Below, piece after piece: positions 20,805 to 30,700 of a stretch of DNA of 64,000 bases. The translations under genes and the position numbers were made by a program. Every line of letters begins with the position of its first letter. Within the stretch, counting starts at the first letter, position 1. The notes under the pieces were generated by a model. That model ran no database searches and was not told the origin of the DNA. It saw only the letters and a list, made by a program, of their open reading frames with translations. The stretch comes from Tenrec ecaudatus (Eukaryota; Chordata; Mammalia; Afrosoricida; Tenrecidae): NCBI RefSeq assembly GCF_050624435.1, contig NC_134536.1, positions 4,840,758-4,904,757 of the forward strand, read 5' to 3'.

Positions 20805-21140
20805 AGGACTAAGGTGCGCCTGACCCAGACCATGGCATCTCCAGTGGCCTCGTGCGCATTTACAATCTAGACGATGAATAAGAAAGAGCAGAGAAGAACC
20901 GAAACTTTTGAATGACCGTGTTGGCAAAGAACATTCAAAGTACTATGGACACTAGAAGAACAAGCAAATCTGTCTTGGAGGAAGTATAGCCAGTATGTTT
21001 CTTGAAATAAGGAGAATGAGACGTCATCTCCCGTGCTTAGGAAGTGTTACCAGGAGAGACCAGTCCCTGGAAAAGGACATCGCGCGAGACAGCGATAAAG
21101 AGGAAGGCCCTCCACAAGAAGGATTCACCCAGCGGCTGCA
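20805..21140 (+). pseudogene. RTE LINE ORF C-terminal fragment
   Basis: Starts with 'actaaggtgcgcctgacccagaccatggc' (TKVRLTQTM in translation), then 'acgatgaataagaaagagcagag', 'tggacactagaagaacaagcaaatctgtcttgg' and 'cagtccctggaaaaggacatc'. Same region as 17118-17405 but beginning further upstream. Several stops and at least one frameshift. Confidence 0.8.
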
Positions 21141-22555
21141 ACAAACGGTGCAAGCAGAACAATTGGGAGGATGCCGCGTGCCCTGGTAGTGCTTCCTTCT
21201 GAAGCACAAGGGTTGCTTGGAGTCTGAGCTAACGATCGGCCCTCGGGAACCCCCAGCCCTCCATGCGTACTTAGGACTGCTCTGGTCAGAACAGGGGAGG
21301 TGACTAAACTTATGGCCCCACAATGACCTTTTTCTTGCTCGCACTACATCTCCAGAACTGGTCCCTGGGGGGCCTGGATTCTCACAAGGGAGGAGTCAGG
21401 CTGCTGGGAGAGCCAGCCTCGAGAGTGCTGCCAATCACAGAGGCCAAGTGCAACCAGACATGCTGCCCGTCTGCTGGCTGTGGGAGCTCTCAGAAAAAGA
21501 ACACTCTTCATTTCTACAGGTCAAAGCAAGTGATGCGGTCATTCCTAACTGGGGCAGGGCCTTGATGGTGCCGTGTTTGTGAGCCACCCCCATGACCACC
21601 TCCAAGATGGACTGATTTTGTCTTCACGTGGACTCTGTGAAAAGCCAACTGCTGCTGGTCACGGATGTCCACAGGGGTGATGTTCTCTTTTCCTAGGACA
21701 ATGGGGACAAAGCATCACAAATCAGTGACTGAAATGCCAGCGATGAATTGCCAGGAGGAGGCACATGCTTGGGGTGCAAGGTGTCTTCAGGACCACACTC
21801 TTTCTGCCAACTACCAAGGCGGGAAGAGCTGCCCTTGCCTCGTCCAGCTCCTGGTGGCCCTGGCTTATAGCCCCATCACTTTAGTCTCTGCCTCTGTCTC
21901 TACTTGACCTTGTCCTCTGTGTCGGACTATTACTCTACTCCTTGCCTTGCCTTATAAGGACCCATGATTGCAGGACAAGAGCCCACCCTACTCTAGGAAG
22001 ACATCATGTTAGCTAGTCACATTGCAGAGACTCTGCAAATGAGGACATAATCGCAGATACAGGGTTAGGAGGGTTAGGATAGTGGGACGCAATTCAACCC
22101 GTGACAAGCCCTCGGCCCCTGTTTGTGTAGAATCACCCGAAATGCAAGGTCTAAGGAAAGGGTGGGATTAGGACTTTATCAGCCTTGGCTAGTCAACAGA
22201 ATCACCTGGACATCTGTTGTCATTTTTCTTTTTAAATAATTTATATTTTATGATGGCAGAAAAAAACAGAATATACCTACTTGTATACCAATTCAACAGC
22301 ATCTTCATGTCCAATTCAGTGACATTGGTATGTTCTTCAGGTTGTACCATCTTTCTTGATAGACTTTTCTGAATTGGTTCCCCGTCATCTACTAAGACTA
22401 CCTGGGCCCTGAGCTTGTCACTAATCTCTTGAGTTACTCTTGTCAGCCTGGTCCCATCTAGAGAGGCCTGGAAGAGCACACTGTTCAAGGCGGGCATTCT
22501 TTTCACGTTTAGCTGAACAATTATTTGGTTGTAAAAAGACTAATATCAAAAAAGA
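21141..22555. other. No recognised gene
   Basis: Unique-looking sequence. A short piece near 22180-22215 ('agaatcacctgg') may be the first half of the MER5A-like element that resumes after the SPIN copy. Nothing else was supported. Confidence 0.35.
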
Positions 22556-22563
22556 CTATAGAG

Positions 22564-22756
22564 CAGTTGTTCTCAACCTGTGGATCGCGACCCCTTTAGG
22601 GGTCAAACCACCCTTTCACAGGAGTCACCTGATTCATAACAGTAGCAAAATCACAGTTATATAGTAGCCGTGAAAATAATTTTATGGTTGGGGGGTCACC
22701 ACACCATGAGGAACTGTATTACAGGGTTGCAGAATTAGGGAGGTTGAGAACCACTG
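22564..22756 (-). mobile_element. SPIN-type hAT transposon, non-autonomous copy
   Basis: 193 bp bounded by cagttgttctcaacctg and aggttgagaaccactg, with the internal 'gtagcaaaatcacagttat' and 'ataattttatggttggggggtcacc' of SPIN non-autonomous elements. Flanking 8-mers ctatagag (22556-22563) and ctataggg (22757-22764) match in 7 of 8 bases, the hAT duplication length. Orientation is opposite to the copy at 7766. No transposase is present, so movement would have needed an autonomous relative. Confidence 0.9.
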
Positions 22757-22904
22757 CTATAGGGCATAGTTTCATGTAAGGTTTAAAAAGGATTATCTGC
22801 AGTCAATGGTTCATCTAGTTCGTAGTGGCTCTGGAATGACTGGGTTCCATGAGCCTTTGATATGTTGGTCCTATTTCCCTTTTATCCGCATTCTTGTTCA
22901 GTAA

Positions 22905-23078
22905 TGGTAGGCGGGCACCATCCAGTCCCGGAGCTGGGTGCCATTAAAGATGCAGATTCACAGCCCTTGGTAGCCCCCCTGAATCACAGTCTCTGGGCAT
23001 GGTTCCTAAAAACCTGTATTTGTTTGTAACTCCTCAGATGATTCTAAAGATTGACTGAGTTTGGGGACCACTGAATGA
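22905..23078 (+). repeat. MER5A-like hAT-Charlie element, 3' part
   Basis: 'gatgcagattcacagccc', 'ctgaatcacagtctctggg', 'aacctgtatttgtttgtaactcctcagatgattcta' and 'gtttggggaccactga' follow the order of MER5A, an ancient placental hAT MITE. Its probable first part lies near 22180, with the SPIN copy between. Confidence 0.55.
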
Positions 23079-24171
23079 CAGCCAGCTGAGATCCTTCCTC
23101 ACCCCTCTTCTCAACAAATCCGTCCTTGGAATGAGAAAAGCAAAGGCTGCCCACGGCCCCTATTTGGAAGGGCACCTCACTCCCCGGCTGGGGCATTCCA
23201 ACCATGATTGCGCCACTGCCTCCTGAATATGGATAGCCCACATTTAAATGTTATCTCAGCCAAGGGTAGCTTTGAAAGCTTAAAGAGGAAAATTAGCTTG
23301 ATAATTCAGCCTCAGCTTCCAGATCCCCGAGACTTCTCAGGCACAGTAGCCCGTCACAGAGCAGAAATCTGAAAGGAAATCACCCCAAGGTGACATGCCT
23401 CCTCCTTCGTACTTTATCACCAACCAAGGACATAAGGCCACGGGTAAAGTTCGCTTATTGGCTTAATTTTTTTCCAAGTAAACATGGGCCTATTAGGTCG
23501 CTTTGTCGATGAATGCTGTGTCTTCACACAGTGAAGACATTTTTACAAATAAAACGTTTAGGCTCACTATGGCCAGGTCTCCCCATTCCCCCTCTTCTTA
23601 CCAGAGCCCCGAGAGAGAGTCCTTTGGGTAGCTCCATCCTTATTAGATGCAGATCCTGTTCACTCGCTTCCAGCTTGTCTCTCACGGCATGCGGGGCGGG
23701 AGATTATTTGCAAGCAGCCAAGGTAATTACCATCCAGCAGGGTCCAATTGTTTTCAATTAAAAGCTTTACTGCAGTCTTTAGTTTTTAATACCATTGTGG
23801 CCATCTGCTTCCACTGAGGAGCTACCAGCCAAAAGCCCCGGCCCCATCTTAATGCCATCCACTCCTTAGGACCATTCTCTTCCCAAATGAAACATCACGG
23901 TCGTCCAGGAGATGATGGGAACGGCTCCACACATCTTGGGTGGCCGGGAAAGCTGTGCTCTGGAAGGTCACTCCTCAGGAAGACAAGCAGTCCCTCTCTC
24001 TGCCGGAAGAAGCTAGATGTGTGTCTTCATTCTCTGCTTCACTAACCAGGAAGATGCTCAACTCTACCCGCTCCATTTCCTCTCCCGCCCAGCTCCACCA
24101 GGAAGCATCTCTGGATGGCAGTTTCATCACAAACATCACTGTGGTGGGGACCATTTCCATTTTTGACATTT
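23079..24171. other. No recognised gene
   Basis: Unique-looking, moderately GC-rich. The frame at 23940-24173 has no recognised domain. No splice-bounded exon candidate was judged convincing. Confidence 0.4.
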
Positions 24172-24308
24172 AGTGTCTGTGGTCCTTGGAAATTTTATGT
24201 CAACTAGACACTCCGGCTAGAAGTGGGGTCAAATCTGTCAATCAAGTGGTAGCTTCCTGACACCTCTTTTGGGGAGTGGCCTTTTGTATAAGAATGAGGG
24301 GTACTGGG

Positions 24309-24349
<41 letters not shown>

Positions 24350-24672
24350 CCTCCCTCCCTCCATCTTTGTCTTCCTAATTGTTGAGACTCCACCCCTGAC
24401 CCTGAGAGCCGCTGGTACCCTTCCCTGTTTCCCCCACCTTTGGAGTCACCAGATTCTGCACACCCCAGCTCTGCTCCTCCTGTTTGCTGCTTGTCTCACA
24501 CCTGCAGCTCTGTGAGTCTCACGAGGGACCTTTGCTGCCAGCATCAGGCTGATGGACTTGAGTGGGACTGGGCTGGGTGTCTTCTTGATATATAAATGCT
24601 TATTGACATATGGCTCTTTCTTACACATAGATGAGTGTCCTTGGGTTTGTTTCTCTTAACAATCCAGCCGAA
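24172..24672 (+). repeat. LTR-like interspersed repeat
   Basis: Starts 'tgtctgtggtccttggaaattttatgtcaacta' and ends 'gatgagtgtccttgggtttgtttctcttaacaatccagccgaacaca'. The same start and end, and the central 'gtggcctt' and 'ggacttgagtgggactgggctgg' blocks, recur at 59746-60186 (minor changes). TG...ACA ends and a 3' block resembling the gttttgtttctct...aaccc...aacaca end of MaLR/ERVL LTRs suggest a solo LTR. The class is inference. Confidence 0.5.
24309..24364 (+). repeat. (CT)n(CCCT)n microsatellite
   Basis: About 18 CT repeats pass into four CCCT repeats, inside the LTR-like element; absent from the sister copy at 59746. Confidence 0.95.
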
Positions 24673-24734
24673 CACAGTGTCTGTCCAACTCTACTTAGCT
24701 TGTCATAACACAAACACTCCAAAAGCAAAACCGC

Positions 24735-24918
24735 ACTCACTGTCATTGAGTCAAGGTCGACTCACAGCGACCCTACTGGACAGGGTAGAGTAGCTGAGTC
24801 TTTGACTGTTGATGAGATTAGAAAGCCCCCGCCTTTCTGCTAAGGAGAGCCTGGTGGTTTTGAACTTTGGACCTTGCAGATTGCAGCTCAATGAGTAGCC
24901 ACCTCCGCTCCTGACCCC
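24735..24918 (-). repeat. AfroSINE, antisense
   Basis: Plus strand: 'actgtcattgagtcaaggtcgactcacagcgaccctactggacaggg', 'gcctttctgctaaggag', 'ggttttgaactttggaccttgcag'. Reverse AfroSINE. Confidence 0.85.
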
Positions 24919-26732
24919 ACCTTAGACAGACAAGTGGGAAGAAGCTACATGAATTATCCAAAGGAGCCTCACGCTGTGACGCAGTGTTTACATTGTTTTG
25001 TCTCTTAGAAGCTGGGGCAGGGGTGTCCCTGGGGTTGATGCCACCTCATGTGGTCCCTCGTGGTGTTACGCCCTTGACTGCAAGGACCTCCTCCCATACC
25101 AGACCACAGACTCCTTAGTAATGCTTACTGTCCTTTTTAATCATAGAATAACGCGTAACGAGTATAGTTGTACATCGTGTAAATGAAAGTGTGCCTTGTA
25201 TGAATCCCAACTATGAAATCCTTCAGTGCAACCTTCCTACATCGAAGAACAGCATTAATAGCTATGCCGTCAGTCCCCGAGGGGAGACCTTTTTCCTTTT
25301 CTCATCTTTTCCTTTAATTACTACTTCATTCTCAAACATATATAGCGATAGGTTCACAAATACTACTTATGACACCATTGTTGCTGAAACGCCAGAAAAT
25401 TTGACGAAATCGATGTCTGTAAAACACGGACAATGACAAAAGCAATCATGCTCCTGACTGGGAGCGACTGGAGATGAGACGCGATTGGAAGTGTCCCTCT
25501 AAGGGGGGGGAAAGTAGCAGTTCTGATTGGAGCGTATTAGAAGGTTCAAAAAAGTAAATTAGCAGAATTTAGGTCCCAGAGGTGTCCAACAACCATGGGG
25601 CCGGTTATGCTGGGTGATGCTCCATTCAGTGGTACATCGGGTTACAATGAGTCCAAATCGACCCCACTAGCAGCAGCAGTGGGTATACTGATACATGGAA
25701 GCTGGTGTACCCAAACTGTAAAATCATGTCTTATTGTTAGAAAAACTACACAAATATTTTTATTTTAAAATACCTATCTGCTGGAGCACTGTCCCCAAAA
25801 CTCTATAGGCAGTCATTTGATGTCACCCGTTCTGGCCCCTGGGGGTGTTTCACACACTCTGCCATAAGGGCATTCATTGGCTTGGGTTCCATTTTGTGTC
25901 CTAGACCACTAAGTTATTGGAAATCAATGCAGGTGTGTTTTCACCTCATCACAAGAGGTGGCTCAGGGGTTACACTTGGAATTTCCAGCACAAGTTGAGT
26001 CCACTCCTGTTGGTTTGCCTTGCGAACTGGACCCATCAAAACCTTTCACATCACTCCCTTCTCTCTTCACTCCTGTGCTCAGTGGCCAGGAGACAGAGCT
26101 TCAATCACTAAGAAGCTGTAGCAGGACACAGGGGAAGGGGTGCCCTTCCTGGCCAAAAGCAGAGCCTTGCAAAAATAAGGCGTGTGACAGAGCAGAAATT
26201 CAGAAGGCACTTCAGAGTCCTGAACGGCATGGAATCTGCTTAGGACAGTGGCCACTCGGATGTGTGAGAAACAACGTAAATAATGCACTGTTTCTGGACT
26301 TGCCAGTAGAACTCACTGTTGTTTGCAAAAATACAATCAATGCATTCCCAACTGATAATCAGACAAGAATAGATAGCCACAAAGAGTCTGAGACAGCCAG
26401 AGGTAGCCATGTTCCTGTTCCAGACCAATATATAATTTCCAGTATGGGCATAGTAAAATTAACCTCTTCTTAAAATTGTCAGGGGCAAAGGAAGGCCAGA
26501 AGGAACTAGCCACCGTAAGGCAATCTTGGCTGTAAAGAGAGAAATTGGTGTGTGTCGATCTTTGCTGTTCTCTACATACTTCTGACTCCCCCTTTCCCAA
26601 GAACGTAGTAAGAGCGGCGCCCCCTTGGATCTTTGACATGCGGGAAGGCATAGGGTTCGCTTTAGCCAAAGAAAGGAGAACCCAAGCAAAGGGTGCATCC
26701 AGGTTACCTTTCTCCCATCACACTTACAAGGA
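24919..26732. other. No recognised gene; small AfroSINE relic near 25640
   Basis: Mostly unique-looking. 'gttacaatgagtccaaatcgacccca' near 25640 is a likely AfroSINE tail relic. The 171-codon frame at 25958-26473 has no recognised domain, and long frames overlap it on the minus strand, so I treat it as chance. Confidence 0.4.
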
Positions 26733-27165
26733 GCCCTGAGGCACAGTGGTTACATGCTTGATGCTAACAGAAAGAGTGTTTCAAACGCCCTAGTAGCGCC
26801 ACGGGAGAAAGACCTGGCTACCTGATCCCAAAGTATTGTTGTGGTAGTTAAGTGCTATCAAGACCATTCCCACCCATAGAAATCCTGTGCACAACAGAAC
26901 AAAACACCTCCTGGTCCCGCAACATGCTCACAACTATTTCTACGCTTCAGTCCATTGTTGCAGCACCGTGTCAATCCATCTTGTTGAGAGCATTCCTCTT
27001 TTTCGCTGCCCCTCCACTTTACCACACATGATTCCTTCTTGTCACCCTTGCCTCCAAGGGGCACTGTAGGCACCCTATCCATAGAGATACCAAGCTGAGG
27101 AAGCATACAGGCAATGCTACTCTGCCACATTGGGTCACGATGAGCCATAAATCGACTAGATGGCT
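26733..27165 (+). repeat. AfroSINE interrupted by RTE sequence
   Basis: 26733-26832 is the AfroSINE head ('ggagccctgaggcacagtggttacatgcttgatgctaac', 'gggagaaagacctgg'). About 27095-27165 is its tail ('caatgctactctgccacattgggtcacgatgag', 'aatcgactagatgg'). Between them lies antisense RTE 3' sequence, annotated separately. Confidence 0.68.
26838..27070 (-). repeat. RTE LINE 3' end, antisense, inside AfroSINE
   Basis: 'gttgtggtagttaagtgctatcaagacc', 'cctgtgcacaacagaacaaaacacctcctggtcc', 'cattgttgcagcaccgtgtcaatccatcttgttgag' and 'ctttaccacacatgattccttcttg' is the reverse complement of the RTE 3' end; the family normally starts here with (gtt)n. Confidence 0.75.
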
Positions 27166-27282
27166 CCTAACACACCATCTATAGTGATGGATGAAGCACA
27201 GGTTGAGATGAAGCATCTGGTCCATCTGGTCTCCATGAACAGAACTGAGCATTCAGCCTGAGTGAGAAATAGTCTTTGTTGT

Positions 27283-27490
27283 ACGAAGGCCCTGAGGCAG
27301 TGGAGTACTAACCACGGGGTTGATAGTTCAAGACCACTGAACATTCTGAAGGAGAAAGATGCAGCTGTATGCTCTAGTAAAGATTGATAGTCCCTTCTTA
27401 GCTTTTTGGCTAAGATTAAGTGTGAAGATTTATAGTCTCTGAAAGCCTGGGTAAGGTTGTTGTGAGTTAGAATAGATTCAAAGGCCATGG
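27283..27490 (+). repeat. AfroSINE carrying a U2 snRNA fragment
   Basis: 'gaaggccctgaggcagtggagtactaaccac', 'gttcaagacc', 'ggagaaagatgcagctgtatgctctagtaaagatt' and, after an insertion, 'gaagatttatagtctctgaaa', 'gttgtgagttagaatagattc'. Plus orientation, full length apart from the insertion. Confidence 0.82.
27394..27423 (+). ncRNA. U2 snRNA 5' fragment (retropseudogene, 30 nt)
   Basis: cttcttagctttttggctaa and the next ten bases match nucleotides of the 5' end of U2 snRNA (CTTCTCGGCCTTTTGGCTAA then GATCAAGTGT) in 26 of 30 positions; all four differences are transitions. aagattgatagtc at 27380-27392 and aagatttatagtc at 27425-27437 form a 13-bp direct repeat with one mismatch, which fits a target-site duplication. 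Not a functional U2 gene: no branch-recognition region, no Sm site, no snRNA promoter. Confidence 0.75.
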
Positions 27491-27960
27491 GATTTGGGGT
27501 ACGCCAAGGAATGCCCTGCTTTCAGTGCAGTGCAGATGTCTTCCGTCAGCCCCATAGGTTCCTGCCTGTCTGCTACCTCCTGAAATGGACTGTCAGCGAG
27601 TTCTTTTGGAGACAGTGACACTATGTATTCTTTCCATTTTCTTTTGGTGCTTCCTGCACCATATTCAATATTTTGCATATAGAATCTTTGTACTCAAGGC
27701 TTGACTTTTTTTTTTTTAGTTCTTTGCATTTCAGACATGCTGAGCATGTCCGTCCCTTTGATTTTCCAATGCGAGGTGGTTGCATGTTTCATTGTAGTAT
27801 CTGGCTTTGTCTTCTTGAGCCCCCCTGTGAAGTTCTCTTTCCAGCTCCTGGGCTTCATCCTTTCTTCCATTTGCTGTAGCCACTCGATGATGAAGCGCAG
27901 TTTCAGAGTCTCCTCTGACATCCACTGGGATCCTTGAGTTTTCCCTTCTTCCCTGTCTTG
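27490..27960 (-). pseudogene. RTE LINE ORF, linker region between endonuclease and RT
   Basis: The minus frames at 27694-28002 and 27478-27678 read '...MSEETLKLRFIIEWLQQMEE', 'RMKPRSWKENFTGGLKKTKP', 'HWKIKGTDMLSMSEMQRTKK'. On the nucleotide level 'cagacatgctgagcatgtccgtccctttgattttccaatg' and 'tcagagtctcctctgacatcca' match the afrotherian RTE region between endonuclease and RT as I remember it. Two partly open frames, separated by a frame shift and stop. An alternative, an unrelated processed pseudogene, is less likely. Confidence 0.65.
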
Positions 27961-28132
27961 GGAAGTTTCTAAAATCCTGCTGCCCCAGTCAACAGCCCAC
28001 ACAAGTTAAATCAAAGTGGGCCTCGGACCAAGCATCAGACTGTGACAAAGATCCGCCTGTGATTCCAGTGTGCAGCAGACTCTGGGACTGTTCCACTAAA
28101 GCCTTTTCTCTTAATTAAAGAGTACCACTTTT

Positions 28133-28577
28133 AAAAAATCATTTTTGGGGGCTTTTGCAACTCTTACCACAATTCATACATCCATCCATTGTGTCAAGCA
28201 CATTTGTACATTTGTTGCCAACATCATTCTCAAGACATTTGCTTTCTACTTGAGTACTTGGTATCAGCTCCTCATTTTTCCCCTCCCTCCAAGTCCACCC
28301 TCCCTCATGAACCCTTCATAATTTATAAATTATTATTTTGTCATGTCTTACACGTCTGACATCTCCCTGCACCTACTTTTCTGTCGTCTGTCTCCCAGGG
28401 AAGGGATTATATGTTGATCCTTGTGATTGGTTCCCCCATTCTCCCTCACCTTCCCTCTACCCTCCTGGTATCGCCACTCTCAAACCACTGGTCCTGAGGG
28501 CGTCATCTGTCCTGGATTCCCTGAGTTTCCAGTTCCTATCTGTACCAGTGTGCATCCTCTGGTCTAGCCGCATTTGT
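28133..28577 (-). mobile_element. L1, 445-bp 3' fragment with target duplication
   Basis: Minus-strand L1: 3' end at left ('aaaaaatcatttttgggggcttttgcaactcttaccac'), running through the family 3' UTR to a truncation at 'ggtctagccgcatttgt'. aagagtaccactttt at 28118-28132 and again at 28578-28592 is a perfect 15-bp target duplication. It lies immediately 3' of the possible mRNA end described next. Confidence 0.9.
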
Positions 28578-28592
28578 AAGAGTACCACTTTT

Positions 28593-29150
28593 TTTGATGA
28601 GCAGAAAAGTATTTATTTCTAAGAAGTCAAAGAGAAAGAGCTGGTCACGCCAGAAAAGGAAGCCACCAAGCCCAAGTCTGAGAGGGGACATCAAGTTGGC
28701 CTTGCAGTGATGCTCCCTTACCCAGCCCAGAAAACCCAGGAGCAAGCCCTTCCTCAAGCACTCCCCAAAACTCAATGCAGTGCTCCTGTACAGGGACCCC
28801 ACTGTTGGCACTTGGTTCCCTGTCCTCACCTCAAAGGGTTATATTTTCAGCAAAACAAGGTCATGTCTTTCTCAAGAATTTGTGTTGTACCTACAAGTAG
28901 TGGCACTGATTGTAAGAAAAGCCGACGTCACTGCTTTGCCCCAGAGACCAGGCATTGAGGCAGGTTGAGGCTCAGGCCTCAACAAAACAAAACCCACTAT
29001 TAGAAGCAAAGTAGACTGGGCACAAGGGCAAGCCCACCCCATCGTGAGGGGAACAGGCAGGGCACCAAGTGCAACTGAGGCCAGCTCCAGTGGTTGAGAA
29101 GGTGCCAGCTGGAAACGAAATTCACTCCGGGCCACGAAGCTGCCCAACAC
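28593..29150 (-). other. Possible mRNA 3' end (3' UTR or retropseudogene)
   Basis: On the minus strand this non-repeat segment ends with 'gacttcttagaaataaatacttttctgctcatc' and then an A7 tract (T7 at 28589-28595), i.e. AATAAA about 17 nt before a possible cleavage site. Upstream there is a 92-codon frame (28872-29150) of no recognised family, and 'ccaccttgtgttgggcag' at its upstream edge could be a splice acceptor. It may be a terminal exon of a minus-strand gene, a retrocopied 3' UTR, or chance. Confidence 0.35.
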
Positions 29151-29689
29151 AAGGTGGTTTAAGCCAAGAGGCCCCTCCCACGCAATACTTTCATTGACAT
29201 CTCTCTCTCTGACACTTCCCGGCAGCGCCCATTGTGGTATATGATTTCTTCTGAATAAACAAGAGGTTAGGATGGGCTAACTCTGCCTAAAAGATAAAAT
29301 ATAGTTATGCAGTATAATATCTGCTTTTATCATGAAAGTTTCTTTTATGGTATCTTTTCATACGCTCATTTATATGTATAGCATGTATAACATGTATAGC
29401 CAGCATTGAAACTGAAATCTGAGCCATTTACATGTAAAACTGGTGAAAGCCAACTTGTTCATGTTGGGGGTCAACAGAATTTGCTTGACTGTTGAAACAG
29501 CTCAGTTCATGGGCTCACCGCCTTTGTTGTGGGGGGTGTGGGAGGTGCTTTTTGTAGAGAATTGGACCTTTGCAGCGATCTTAGAGCCGTGTGTCCACTC
29601 ACAGTCCTCTCGTGTCTCCATCATCTCCTTCGAACAAAATGGCACCCACCGCTTTGGCATTCAATTGCAGATCACAGTGTTGTTGTCAG
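29151..29689. other. No recognised feature
   Basis: Unique-looking, partly AT-rich; no gene recognised. Confidence 0.4.
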
Positions 29690-29995
29690 GTGCCACTGAG
29701 TTGGTCCTGACGCACAGGAACTCGATGCACAACAGAAGGAAATGTCATCGAGTCCCGACTGTCCTCACGATTGTTCTTCTGTGTGAGCCTGTGGTTGCAG
29801 TCACTGTGGCGATCCATCACATCAAGGGTCTTCCTCGTTCTTTTTTTTTTTTTTTTGCCCCTCCATTTTACCGAGCATGATGCCTTTTTCCAGGGATTCA
29901 CCTCTCCTGGTAACATGCCCGAAGTATGTGAGAAGAAGTCTTGCAATCCTTGAATCTAAAGAACATTCTGCTCGTACTTCTTCTGAGACATATTT
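29690..29995 (-). repeat. RTE LINE 3' end, antisense
   Basis: 'gttgttgtcaggtgccactgagttggtcctgacgcacagg', 'gatgcacaacagaa', 'cctgtggttgcagtcactgtg', 'accgagcatgatgcctttttccaggga', 'aacatgcccgaagtatgtgagaagaagtcttgcaatcc' and 'cattctgctcgtacttcttctgagacatattt'. Longest antisense RTE 3' end here, with a T16 expansion near 29842. Confidence 0.82.
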
Positions 29996-30047
29996 AAAAT
30001 TAAGTTAGCATCATGGATAGCTAAGACACAGGTATGCACACACACAC

Positions 30048-30048
<1 letters not shown>

Positions 30049-30108
<60 letters not shown>

Positions 30109-30124
30109 GATAGATAGATAGATA
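30049..30124 (+). repeat. (GATA)n microsatellite
   Basis: About 18 GATA units preceded by a short (CA)n. One short interruption (GATGATA) near 30107. Confidence 0.97.
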
Positions 30125-30554
30125 AGATTAGCTTGGTTTATTTTATCTTAGATTAGAGGAAGCTTGATAAAACAAGATAAGATCAGGATCGATAACTCAC
30201 ATATCCCATTCATGTGTGAATAAGAGGAGGAGGGGACACCACAGATTGGGGCCTTCCCATACACTATAGGCTTTAGCTCAGTTTGTGTATAATCCGGTTA
30301 TAATTTATAATTTCCCCCACAGACCTCAGTCTATGTCTGAAGGAGAGAGAAGCAGGCTTCCCGGGGCAGCCAATAGTTACAGTGCAAAATTCTGTCTCTA
30401 CCTGTAATTCGCTTCTTCCATCGTGTGACATGGCAGGCAGATAATGTCGGCTTGTCCATCTCAGGAAAGGACAATTTAAGAAACAGACTATATTCAGATC
30501 GTCGTGCATCATTCCCACTCCACCTCCCCCCCAAAATACCCCCAAACACTTTGT

Positions 30555-30700
30555 CCGTGTCGTCAGGAGCAATCAGTCCCTAGAGAAGGGCACCATGCTT
30601 GGTAGCGTGGAGGGTCAGTGATAAAGAGGAAGACCCTCGATGAGAGGGATTAGCACAAGGGCTGCAACAAGGGCTCAACCACAGCAATGGCTGTGGGCTG
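30555..30700 (+). pseudogene. RTE LINE ORF C-terminal fragment
   Basis: 'gtgtcgtcaggagcaatcagtccctagagaagggcaccatgcttggtagcgtggagggtcagtg' then 'aagaggaagaccctcgatgagagggatt' and 'gggctgcaacaagggctc'. It corresponds to the RTE C-terminal end (HVVRRDQSLEKDIMLGKVEGQ, then KRGRPSMRW), with deletions. Confidence 0.8.

Noticed and set aside
25958..26473. 171-codon plus-strand frame
   Set aside because: No domain, no splice or promoter context, and minus-strand frames of similar openness overlap it.
27694..28002. Lysine-rich 102-codon minus frame considered as a novel nuclear protein
   Set aside because: Its nucleotide sequence follows the RTE region between endonuclease and reverse transcriptase, so a LINE remnant is the simpler reading.
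30049..30124. CRISPR-like regular repeat
   Set aside because: Pure GATA microsatellite without spacers; the genome is mammalian.
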